In this document: positions 31,739 to 41,512 of the stretch, in pieces
How positions within the stretch are numbered: position 1 is the first letter of the stretch
How the letters are laid out: the number at the start of each line of letters is the position of its first letter
Origin: Halocaridina rubra
Taxonomy: Eukaryota; Arthropoda; Malacostraca; Decapoda; Atyidae
Length of the DNA: 64,000 bases
Assembly: GCA_037179515.1 (NCBI GenBank)
Contig: JAXCGZ010015136.1
Location: 1 to 64,000, forward strand
Direction: 5' to 3'
The notes under the pieces: generated by a model
The model's input: only the letters and a program-made list of their open reading frames with translations
Database searches by the model: none
What the model was told of the DNA's origin: nothing
Program-made: the position numbers and the translations under genes

Positions 31739-32700
31739 GAATTCTACTGGGCCTCTGACCTTATGACCATAAATCAGCTCGAAAGGCGAGTATCCAGTAG
31801 TGTCGTGGGGTGTGTCTCTGAAGGGGGATGTAATTGTACCACTGGCTAGGTATATCTATCACTAGCTTGCGCAAACATCGCTTCAATGTCCCATTATAGC
31901 ATTCATATGCTCCATTTGATTGGGCATGATAGACGCTCATACAAATGTGCTTCATTTGTAAAAGGTTACAGAAATTCTCAAAGTGCCTACTTGTATACTG
32001 ACTTCCATTGTCAGAAGTGACTTGCTAAGGAAAACCAACCCTGGAGCAGATTTCAAATAGGGCATGAGTGACTGCTTCAGTCATGATAGAAGACAGAGGC
32101 ACTGCATCTGCGTACCTTGTTGCCAGGTCGACGTATACCAGGAGGAACTGTTTCTCCATTGACGAAGCTGGATTAATAGGACCTAATATGTCAATAGCGA
32201 CCTTGGAAAATGGCTCCGTTGAGAGTTTAGTTATCCCCATGGGAACTTTCGGTACCAGTGCCGTAGAGGTGGATTGACAGACAGGGCAGGAGCCCATGTA
32301 TCTGTCTACCTAGGCGTACATGTTTGGCCTTGCAAAAGCCTTCTGAAGGACGTGCCGAGTATTAGCTTTGCTTCTGTGTCCACTCAGAGCTAAATGGTGT
32401 GCCACATACATAGCCTGGCGGCGCAACAAAGCGGGCACCACCAACTGTTTAAAGGTGTGGCTGTCTTTAGTCACATGCCTATGAAGTACTCCATCTTCAA
32501 GGGCATAAGTGATCTGGCCTCTTCCTCTCATCATGAAGGTTCTTCCGTCGGTGGCCTGTTGCATTCAGCGTTTGAGGCTGGGGCAGTCTTGCTGCAATTT
32601 GGCAAAGTCTGGACGGCACTTCAGTGGGTCTAGAGGTGCATCATCTGGTAAAGGAGGGTGAAACTCTCCGCGTTCCACATTACGTGTACTAACTGCGGCA
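31739..32700 (-). pseudogene. Element B integrase core and zinc-binding region
   Basis: In the reverse direction, the zinc-binding part has MYVAHHLALSGHRSK (32310-32564) and CPVCQST. The core has VAIDILGPI (32025-32297) and then YHAQSNGAYECYN with the catalytic Glu (31761-31955). In-frame stops are at 32307-32309 (GAG to TAG) and 32025-32027 (TAG); the latter is at the same codon as in C. The region ends at about 32700, where the sequence jumps to leader, so protease and Gag are lost. Confidence 0.88.
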
Positions 32701-32705
32701 ATGCA

Positions 32706-32890
32706 GTTACCATAATTAATTTTGAAAAATAAGAAAAATTTCTTATCCGCAACGTCTCTAGTGCGAAACTTTTCGTGTGCAGCCTAAGATTCATTCATTT
32801 CAATAATCGAGCCAATAGTAATCGGGTTTCATGTGCAATTTTTAAAAGCAAAATAAAAATAAATTTATCTAAATCAGTCTGTCTGTTCGT
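32706..32890 (-). mobile_element. Leader fragment attached to LTR E
   Basis: About 185 bp matching the start of C's leader (19975-20165) in reverse orientation. The join to integrase sequence at 32700/32706 is a deletion of more than 2 kb of leader, gag and protease compared with C. Five bases (ATGCA) of unclear origin lie between. Confidence 0.75.
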
Positions 32891-32908
32891 GTCCCTGTTC
32901 GGGCGCCA
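32891..32908 (-). other. Primer binding site, exact tRNA-Lys3 18-mer (LTR E)
   Basis: The - strand reads TGGCGCCCGAACAGGGAC, the exact complement of the last 18 nt of tRNA-Lys3, four bases after the LTR E end (32913). Confidence 0.9.
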
Positions 32909-32912
32909 ATCT

Positions 32913-34820
32913 TGTTGGGGTTAGGATGGTTGAGTGTTGTTAAGATTCTGTTTTACTCTAGGGACTCAAAGTACCGAGCTCAATTAAGAGCTCACAAACA
33001 GACAGGACAGATATTTGTACTTCAACACCCCATATCTTTTACCATTAGTCGGTTAAATGAAACTCAGAATTTAACTTTCTTTTAATTTTGGAAATGCAAT
33101 GCCATTAACTTTCTCAAATTAAATTTTATGAAATGCTGCCTCGAATCCCGGAGGTGGTAAGCACGATTTCGTTTTCCGGCACCACGGACGTATGCCAAGA
33201 CTTTGGCCTGAACTCGACGATTACCTCTGTCACACAGGCAGAGTAGAATAGAGGTCACTGCAATTTCAGAAACAGAAATGACACACTGTTTATAATGGGA
33301 AACTGAAAGCATGGGCACACCTATAATGAGTTTCCAATGTCATTCTACTGGATGAAAATATATTGGTTATTCACAGCTAACCAGAAATATTTATGCTACC
33401 ATAATAGCATACAAAACCATTAATTTTTTACTGGTTTTAAAGGAAAACAATTTATTCACAATAAATGAAGAACTAGCAAGACAAATACAGTACTGTATGT
33501 ATTCCTTAAATTGTGAGCAACCACAAAAGTTGCAATGCTTATTAATGATTTACAATTAATATGGTAAAACACTCTATTTAGGATAAAGAAAGAATCTACG
33601 AGATAAATACAGTATTCAATCACTTTTGGTTATCAAGAACTGTTTGCAATGAAAAAAAAAGAGGGGGCAAAACCACCTTTTGAGGTATTTGCAACTTATA
33701 ACTCAAAACACTTTATCCCCAACATATGCATTCATTAAATTGTGGTTAACAGGATATATTCGCAAAGCCAACAGGGTAAAATTGCTTTTTAAGTATTTGC
33801 AGTTTATAGCATAAAACACTTTAACTATATGATTATTTGCAATTTATATAGCAAATAGCTTTATTGACGAGGTTTTAATGTAAAACACTTTATTTACGAT
33901 GATCGAAAGAGGTGAAATGAAATCAGAATTTATTAGGAAAAGGGATAGATTTTTACAGGCTCATAACCAGTCTTCAGAGGATGGGATTTTCTTTTATCAC
34001 ATTCAATGAAAAGAAACTTCTTAGCAATGTATATCAGCTGTAATTTCCAGGTTAAAGAATTAACTTTGGCAAGTGAGATTCCAGTTAGGTAATCTATAAG
34101 ATTTCGTTTGTATGGGAATGGAATCTAAGAAGAAAAATTCTTAAGATTTAGCCAGTAATGAATGTAACTAATTCTCAAAAAACCAATTTGCTTGACCCAC
34201 GAGCTTTACCATACACTATCCCTCACCTTGTTGTGCCAGATGAATTCCTGTGAAGATGCGATGTAAATAAGGTTTGAAATAAACTTAGACTGCTCAGGCG
34301 AGATGTTGCCTCTGGGAAGTTTGGGCACCAACGGAGATGAGAACGCCTCATTGTCCCTCTGGTGAGTTCATCTGTAGGATACATTTCTAGAGCAGTAACT
34401 GGCTCTGATATCATTTAAGAACTACTTTAGTGGTGGTCCCTGGCAGGCAATTATAGCAGAGATACAAGGGAGAGACAGTATTTTTAGGTGCCACAAGTGG
34501 AAACAAATAAAATAAAACGAGAATAATAATGAAAAGTTAGGTTACTGGTAAACAATCTCCAGAACGTTCTTTGCTCGTAGGAGACGGAAAATAGGAGCAG
34601 CCTTTATATCGGGACTATACTTCTACACGTACAAGAAGAGTAAATAAGGTATATCTAAAATTAGCTATAAGCTAAAAAATAAATTGCAAATAATCATAAT
34701 CTGCAAAAGTCAAGAAGTGGGAATTATTTTTTTTGTTAGAAATATGACAGTTAAGTTACTAAATTACTTAATAAGGCATCTAACAGCCTCTGGTGACTTT
34801 GAGCGAAATACTCTGTCACA
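32913..34820 (-). repeat. LTR E (1908 bp) within element B
   Basis: A full-length LTR in - orientation, from TGTTGGGG to ...CTCTGTCACA on the + strand, with its own PBS and leader on the left. B's leader lies on its right (34821 onward). It is more similar in layout to D than to the LTRs of B, lacking B's 29-bp duplication. Most likely it is the 5' LTR of another copy inserted in B's leader whose 3' half was lost by recombination with B. A clean target duplication cannot be shown: the right flank is ATGTA, and ATGCA is found at 32701-32705. Confidence 0.8.
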
Positions 34821-35799
34821 ATGTAACGGTGAACTCAAAGCCTCACCATAAAAGTGACTCAAAATACAATCAAGTGCAAAAGCAGCTAAATGTTGCAAAA
34901 CAGTGCATGAAACGCTGGAAATACAGGATGGCAGTCGTGCCTGCTTAACAGCAATATGCGGCAGTACCTGCGGTTATGGTGCAAATGAAAGGAATGAGCA
35001 ACAACGAATTTTACCGACTAGCACCCAGTGCCAGAGAATACAAACAAGTAAAGTATAGTGGTCGTACCTGCGAATGAGCGCATGTATGGCAATATCCACA
35101 AATAAGATGTTGTAAGTAAAATTCTGGAGTGTTGCCAAATGGGCACAGATCCTATACAAAATACACCAAAGATAAGCTAACGGCTTACAAGGCAGCCAGA
35201 TTACACATGTCTACTAGTAATGAGAAAACTTATTTTTGAGTGACAACTCAGACACATGAGGGGCTTATCCTAGGCTCAATAAACGATACCAAAGTTTTTC
35301 TTCCCAATCTATGAGCAGTCAATGCTTGAATATAAAACTCAATTGTAGGCAAAATACTTAATGTGCTTACTCCCAATTCCTAAATCCCAAGGAAATATAA
35401 ACAATGCTTAACAAGTATCACCCTTTAACAGATATAGAAAACACAAAAGCTTTAAAACTCAATCTTATCACGAAAGTAAATGAAATTTTAAATAGCACAT
35501 CTTGTCAAGCAAAATTTCTTAATACTGTTACAAAATAATCTCATGCAGATTTCCTGAAATTTTGTTTACCGCACGGTAAACAAGAAAATATTAGTTACCA
35601 AAATTAATTTAAAAAAAAAAAAAATTCTGATCCGCAACGTCTCTAGTGATAAAATTTTCGTGTGCAGCCTTAGATTCATTCATTTCAATAATCGAGCCAA
35701 TGGTAATCGGGTGTCATGTGCAATGTTAAAAAGCAAAATGAAAATAAATTTATCAAAATCAGTCTATCTATTCGGGTCCCGTTCGGGCGCCAATATTCT
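34821..35799 (-). mobile_element. Element B leader with degenerate primer site
   Basis: Reverse-orientation leader matching C's 19953-20960, but with single copies of the units that are tandemly repeated in C. The PBS at 35776-35792 is TGGCGCCCGAACGGGAC, lacking one A relative to the Lys3 18-mer, which may be decay. The left ~45 bp (34821-34865) do not match C clearly. Confidence 0.75.
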
Positions 35800-37967
35800 T
35801 GTGGGAAAGGAGGGTTGTTAAGTTTCTGTTTCACTAAGGAGACTCAAAGTACTGAACTCGGTTAAGAGGTCACATACAGACAGGACAGATATTTGTACTT
35901 GAACACCCCACCCTTATACCACTACTTGGTTAAATAAAACTCAGAATTCAATTGTCTTTTAATTTTGGAAATGCAATGTCATTAAAAGAATTGAATTAAT
36001 TTATGGAATAAAATTTTATGAAATGCTGCCTCGAATCCCGGAGGTGGTGAGCACGATTTCGTTTCCCGGCACCACAGATGTATTCCAAAACTTCGGCCTC
36101 AACTTGACGATTACCTCTGTCACACAGGCAGAGTAGAATAGAGGACACTGCAATTGCAGAAACAGAAACGGCACACCATTAATATTGAGAAACTGAAAAC
36201 ATGAATACACATATAATGAGTTTCCAATATTATTCTACTGGATGAAAATATATTGGTTAGTCACAGCTAACCAGAAACATTCATGCTACCATAAGAGCAT
36301 ACAAAACCATTAATTCTTTGCCGGTATTAAAGGAAAACAATTTATTCACAATAAATGAAGAATAAGTAAGACAAATACAGTAATGTATGTATTCCTTAAA
36401 TTGTGGGCAACCACAAAAGTTGCAATGCTTATTAATGATTAGCAATTTACATGGTAAAACACTCTATTTACGATAAAGGCAGAATCTACGAGATAAATAC
36501 AGTATTCATTCACTTTTGGTTATCAAGAACTATTTGCAATGAAAAGAGGGCAAAACCACCCTTTGAAGTATTTGCAACTTATGACTCAAAACACTTTTTC
36601 CCAAATATATGAAGAAACAGTAAAATAAATACAGTATGCATTCATTAAATTGTTGTCAACAGGAAATATTTGCAAAACCAACAGGGTGAAATTACCTTTT
36701 AATTATTTGCAGTTTATAGCATAAAACACTTTAGTTAAATGATCAATTATTTGCAATTTATATAGCAAATAGCTTTATTCGCAGTTTTTTGTATGCAAAA
36801 CACTATATTTATGATGACAGAAAGGGGTGAAATAAATTATAATTTGTTATGAGAAGGGATAGATTTTTACGGGCTAATAACCAATCTTCAGAGGATGAGA
36901 TTTTAGTTTATCACATTCAATAAAATAAACTTCTAAGCAATGTATATCAGCTGTAATTTCCAGGTTAAGGAATTAAGTTTGGCAAGTGAGATTCCAGTTA
37001 GGTAATCCACAAAAGTTCGTTTGTATGGGAATGGAATCTGAGAAAATTTTCATAGGATTTGACCAGTGACGAATGTAACTAATTCTCGAAATCCCAATTT
37101 GCTTGACCCACGAGCTTTACCAAACACTATCACTCACCTTGTTTGTGCCAGATGAATTCCTGTGAAGATGCCACATAAATAAGGTTTGAAAAAAGCTTGA
37201 CTGCTGAGGCGAGATCTTGCCTCTGGGATGTTTGGCCGCCAAATGAGGACGCTCCAATGTTCCACCTGGTGACGTCATCTGTAAGATATATTTCCAGAGC
37301 AGTCACTGGCTTTTATATCATTTCAGGGCTACTTGAGTGGTGGTCCCTGGCACGCAATTATGGCAGAGATGCAAGGGAGAGACAGTATTTTTGGGTGCAA
37401 CAACTGGAAGCAAGTAAAATAAAATGAGAATAATTATGGAAAATTATGTTACTGGTAAACAATCTCTAGAATGTTCTTTGCGTTGTAGGAGACGGAACTT
37501 AACTATTCAGATAATGAAGAAGCTACTGAAATGTATCTAGACAGGTTAATGACATAACAGCAAGGTCAAATTTATAACAAAATTATCAGCAAGAACAACT
37601 TTTATAATATTAAAAATTTACTAGCGAGAGTTATTTTATCATAAGAAAATTGTCAAGAAAACGTATCTGATAGGCTCGCTGAAGAAAGTGAACGGTAGGA
37701 AAACAAAAATAGGGGGCAGCATTTATATTGGGATCATGCTTGGGGCAGCCTTTAAATCGGGATCATGCTTTCTACACATACAAGAATATTAAATAAGATA
37801 TATTTAAAATTAGCTCTACGCTTAAATATAAATTGCAAATAATCATAATCTGCAAAAGGCAAGGATTGGGAATTATTTTTAGTTAGAAAAATGACAGTTA
37901 AGTTACTAGATTAACTAATAAGGCATCTAACAGCCCCTAGCGACTTTGAGCGAAACATTCTGTCACA
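35800..37967 (-). repeat. Element B 5' LTR (2168 bp)
   Basis: Reads TGTGGGAAAGGAGG to ...CATTCTGTCACA on the + strand. It pairs with 14714-16858 through the shared 29-bp duplication near 37717-37775 and the block GATCTTGCCTCTGGGATGTT. The right flank GTAAT matches the left flank of the 3' LTR. Confidence 0.88.
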
Positions 37968-38810
37968 GTAATAAAGTATGGAATGAACCATTGGTAGTAG
38001 CCAACATTACCCAGAAATGATCTCAGTTGAGTGACAGTAGCAGGTTTCTCCATATCCTTCATAGTTTGCACCTTGTCCTGTAAAGTGGCCATAGCTACTT
38101 CTCCAACCAAGTGGCCGAGAATTTGCAATTGTGTGAAACCAATCTCGAATATGGAAGGGTTTAAATGAAGTCCATGCTGTTTCAGACAGGCGAGAACTCA
38201 ACAAAAAGTTGCGGGGTGCGATGACCAATCCTGAGAATGCATTAGTATGTTGTCTATAAAGCATGAAACATTGTTGAGGTCTTGCAATGCTGTCCTCATG
38301 AGCCAGTTAAAGCAGCCATGGGCATTCACCATACCAAAAGGCATGACCCTGAGCTGGTACAGACCGTATCTTGTGGAACAAGCTGTTAGAGGCTTGGTAG
38401 TCTCGCTCAGCGGGACTTGCCAAATCCACTGGCCAGATTTAATTTGGACATGTAGTGGGCTCTGGAGAGTAATGAGAAAATATACTCGGCATCGGCATCT
38501 TGCTTACTCACTGCCAGTAACGGCGAACACCAAGATGAAATGCTGTTTTCAGCTATTCCAAGGCAGACCCAAGTGTCATGATTTTCCTTCAGCTGTACGG
38601 ACAACTGGTGGGGCAGACCATAGGAATGCCGAAACGGCTCTGGGTCAGTCAATCTGACATGATACTTATGGGTCGTGGTAGTGCCTGGGAGTTCGTTGAA
38701 GACATTCTCATAGTCCTCTAGTATCTTGTTCAGCTGTTCCCGTTGACTCGGTTACAGTCTGGAGTTAATAATGCAATTACTCAAACTTTCCATTTGGTGT
38801 GTGGGAATGG
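37968..38810 (-). pseudogene. Element A: reverse transcriptase fragment, right half
   Basis: The other side of element A. After the second GTAAT copy (37968-37972) the - strand sequence continues through RT, with blocks equivalent to C at about 24725 back to 23830. This includes the QLRSFLGNVGYYQWFIP connection segment and the region before RT (RLTDPEPF-like, about 38640). The palm is frame-broken. The right edge at ~38810 abuts CR1 copy e. No LTR of A is present in the window, so A is a truncated fragment and the oldest layer of the nest. Confidence 0.85.
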
Positions 38811-40342
38811 CCTCACTGGCAAAAAGTTGAAGGATTCCAAGTGAAGAGAGATATGTTTCCTTAGTAGTTTCTCCATAACTTTGCAAACTATGCTGGTCAA
38901 GGAAACTGGTCTATAGTTCAGAGCCATATCCCTCCTTCCCTTTTTGAAGATAGGTATCCCGTTTGCTTGTTTCCAGCATCTTGGAATCACCCCCGACTCC
39001 AGTGACTTTTTAAATATGATACTTAGTGCCACTGATATTGAGTTTGCGCATTTTTTAAGCACATGAGGGGATATGTCATCAGGACCTGTAGCTTTATGAG
39101 CATCTAAATCCATCAGCGCTTTGCATACCTCTGTGGCTGTAAGGTTGATGTTCTCTAATACCGGCCCTTGAGCTTCTATCTCTGCAATCTGAGGGGGTGG
39201 GGTATTTTCTACGGTAAATACTGACTAAAACTCCTTGTTCAATTCTTTGCAGATCTCTTCATCCGTCTCAGTGATGCTTCCATCCGCTCTCTTTAGCCTT
39301 AAAACCTGTTCTTTTACCTTCAGTTTTCCTCTGATAAAGCTGTGGAAAAGCTTGGGATTTTCTTTAGCCTTCCTGGTGATGTCCCTCTCATAGTCTCTCT
39401 CTGCCTCTCTCCTTTTACTTAGGTAGTCATTTCTTGCTCTTTTGTAGGTTTGCAAGGCATTTATGTTTTTTCTCCTCCTATACCTTTTCCAGCATTAGTC
39501 TCTCCACTCCTTAGCTCTTTTACACCCATTATCGAACCATTTCACTCTGGCATGAATTACACCTACTTTGGTGACAGGTATGCAGCAATCTACTATCTTC
39601 CCATATTTCTCACAAACGATGTCATACATTTCTTGTACAGATTTGTTGTAAAATAAGGTTCTCCAGTCAATAACTGCAAAAAGCTCATTCATTTTGATGT
39701 AATCTCCTTTCGGATAGTTCCTCCTCATGTCCTCAGTGCCTCTACTCTCAGGCAGAATATCTTCAATGATATACTCCATCAACAACACACAGTGGTCACT
39801 CTTTCCAATTGGTGGTTCATACTCAATTTTTTCAATATCCAACACATTATCTGTGAATACTAGATCAAGTAGTGATGGCTCATCCCCACCCCTGGCCCTC
39901 GTTGGTTCCATTACATGTTGGTGTAGGAAATTCCCTTGTACGCAATCTAGGAATATTGCCCCGAATGAGTCCTCACCACTGTGTGGGTTAAGATTTATCC
40001 AATCTATCTCTTTATGATTAAAATCTCCCATAATCAAAATCCTACATTTTTTCTCCCGTGCCACGTTAACAACTGAGTTTATGACTTCAATAGTACCTAT
40101 ATGACTTTCCTCATAAACTTCAAGCCTATTCTGGTTCCTTGGTTATATACAACAGTTATTATAATGCTCTCTGACCCAGTATTTATGCGAGCAACAAGAA
40201 ATTCCTTGAACTCACTTTCTATAGCCAAGTTTATTTCTTCAACTTGAATCCTTTCACTTATGAGCAGTGCTATCCCTCCACCAGTCCTCTCAGATCTTTC
40301 AACCCTTAGTATTCTGAAGCCTTTTGGTAAAAACTGTGACAC
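38811..40342 (-). pseudogene. CR1-like ORF2 endonuclease to RT fingers, copy e
   Basis: Frames 40342-40097 and 40064-39495 cover the endonuclease, with GGGIALLIS, ILIMGDFNHKEIDW and IGKSDHCVLLM. Frame 39455-39225 is the connector (KRADGSITETDEEI). Frame 39113-38811 is the start of RT, with ATGPDDISPHVLKKCA and NYRPVSLTSIVCKVMEKL. A short deletion near 40140 and stops near 39495 and 39222 separate the frames. The catalytic FADD half is missing. Confidence 0.8.
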
Positions 40343-40439
40343 TGTTTATGTCCTCACTCAACTTAGTCTCTGTAATTGCTACTATATCTGCCTTACTGCT
40401 GTGAAGCCTATCTTTTAATTCTACTGCCTTACCAGCTAA

Positions 40440-41203
40440 TCCGTCAGCATTTGTGTACTACAATTTTAATGAGGCCCCATCCCCTGATCTTCTGTCATTA
40501 TCTTCTTTATCTCCCCTTTGTCTGGAAGAACTCTGAAATGAAAATTTTTCTTCTCTTCTTCATTTCTTTCCTCATTTAACCTTCTTGCCTCTTGCAACAA
40601 GTTTTTGATCTTTCCCATCTCTTCATGTGTTCTGTATCGTCTAATGAACACTTATTTGAATTCTTGAAGGTCTTTTAGACTTTTTTTTCTCAACAATATT
40701 TCCCTACTTGTTTCCCCTCGAATATTTATCTAGTTGGTGTATGTTTACAATATCCTCAGGACCACAAACTACTCCAAGCTTTCTTATCAGGTCTACAACC
40801 CTAGCTTTATTTTCTTAAAGTCCCTCCTGCCATGTTGGCTCCTGGGATTCGCTTATGCCTGAGATTACCACTGTCTTCTCCTTATCAAGTGCCTGTTTGA
40901 TGAGTGGGTTTGCCCTTTCCATCACACGTCTTTCATTTTTTTGATTACTGTCTCTTTATAGTCAACTGTTTGTATGTTTTCCAGTGCCACCACCTTTACA
41001 GCCTCTTTTACTGCCACATTCCCCTTTAGTGCATCAGCAAAGGAAGTTTTCATGGCATCATATTCCATATTCAGCTCCTGGAACTCTTTTCTAAACTGTT
41101 CAATGTTTTCCTTAATCTGGACATTCCAAGCAGCAATCTTGTCTCTCTCAGAAGAGAGCAGTGAACTAACATCTAATTCCTTTAGGTTGTGATTACCTAA
41201 TTG
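40440..41203 (-). pseudogene. CR1-like ORF1 remnant, copy e
   Basis: The same sequence as copy c's ORF1 (11190-11930), beginning with the block at 40475-40680 that encodes a Glu/Arg-rich end. It continues to the coiled-coil part at about 41000-41200. Frameshifts near 40690, 40820 and 40925 break it. Truncated on the right at 41203, inside the coiled coil. Confidence 0.7.
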
Positions 41204-41512
41204 TGATTACCTAATTGTGTTTATGGGAAAGAGCCCAAAGCTCGTATCTTCCCGTCTCCTGATCGGTTCCATTTTATACTTAGTGATACTTATCATACCT
41301 GTCCTTAAAACTATGGATTGAGATAGCATTAACTACCTCCTCGCTTAGCCAATTCCAATTATCAACTACTCTTACACTGAAAAAGTATTTCCTCACATCC
41401 TGCAAAGAAGTTTTCTTACGAAGCTTCAAACTATGACCTCTAGTTCTAGAGCCAGCCATATCAAAATATCGATCCCTATCCACTATCATAACCATGAAGG
41501 AAGAGAGCAGTG
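41204..41512 (-). mobile_element. CR1-like LINE copy f (short 3' fragment)
   Basis: A tail, 3' UTR and the last ~65 codons of ORF2 (41280-41495, to DRYFDMAGSRTRGHS...DRYDKYH). The right end carries AAGAGAGCAGTG, which also occurs in the ORF1 sequence of copy e at 41153-41165. That could be a target duplication of ~12 bp. The tail of copy g follows at once. Confidence 0.8.

Larger units (their letters stand above)
14714..37967 (-). mobile_element. Element B: Ty3/Gypsy (IN-before-RT family), - strand, hosts C, D, E
   Basis: Element B is delimited by a 3' LTR (14714-16858) and a 5' LTR (35800-37967). A 5-bp target duplication GTAAT lies at 14709-14713 and 37968-37972. Both LTRs share a ~29-bp tandem duplication (GGGGCAGCCTTTATA-type; about 16603-16665 and 37717-37775) that is absent from C, D and E. 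This independently supports the pairing. Going leftward from the 5' LTR it has a degenerate primer site, leader, an embedded LTR (E), integrase, RT, RNase H split by element C, and a 3' UTR. Gag and protease are missing because of a deletion near 32701. It is not autonomous. Confidence 0.88.
38811..41203 (-). mobile_element. CR1-like LINE copy e (3'-truncated, with ORF1)
   Basis: Lacks the 3' half of ORF2 and the tail: it begins at left in RT fingers (TCACTGGCAAAAAGTTGAAG) where it abuts fragment A. Going right it has the connector, endonuclease, and ORF1 up to 41203, where the tail of copy f begins. Loss of the 3' side is not the usual LINE truncation, so a later deletion is likely. Its value is that it shows ORF1 directly upstream of ORF2. 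Confidence 0.82.

Noticed and set aside
32891..32908. Calling the family an endogenous lentivirus-like retrovirus because of the Lys3 primer site
   Set aside because: No env, no accessory genes, Gypsy-type pol, and only the 18-nt primer site is shared.
14714..37967. A large inversion or misassembly as the cause of opposite-facing LTRs
   Set aside because: Each boundary shows matching 5-bp duplications and exact continuity of the interrupted gene, as expected for nested insertion.
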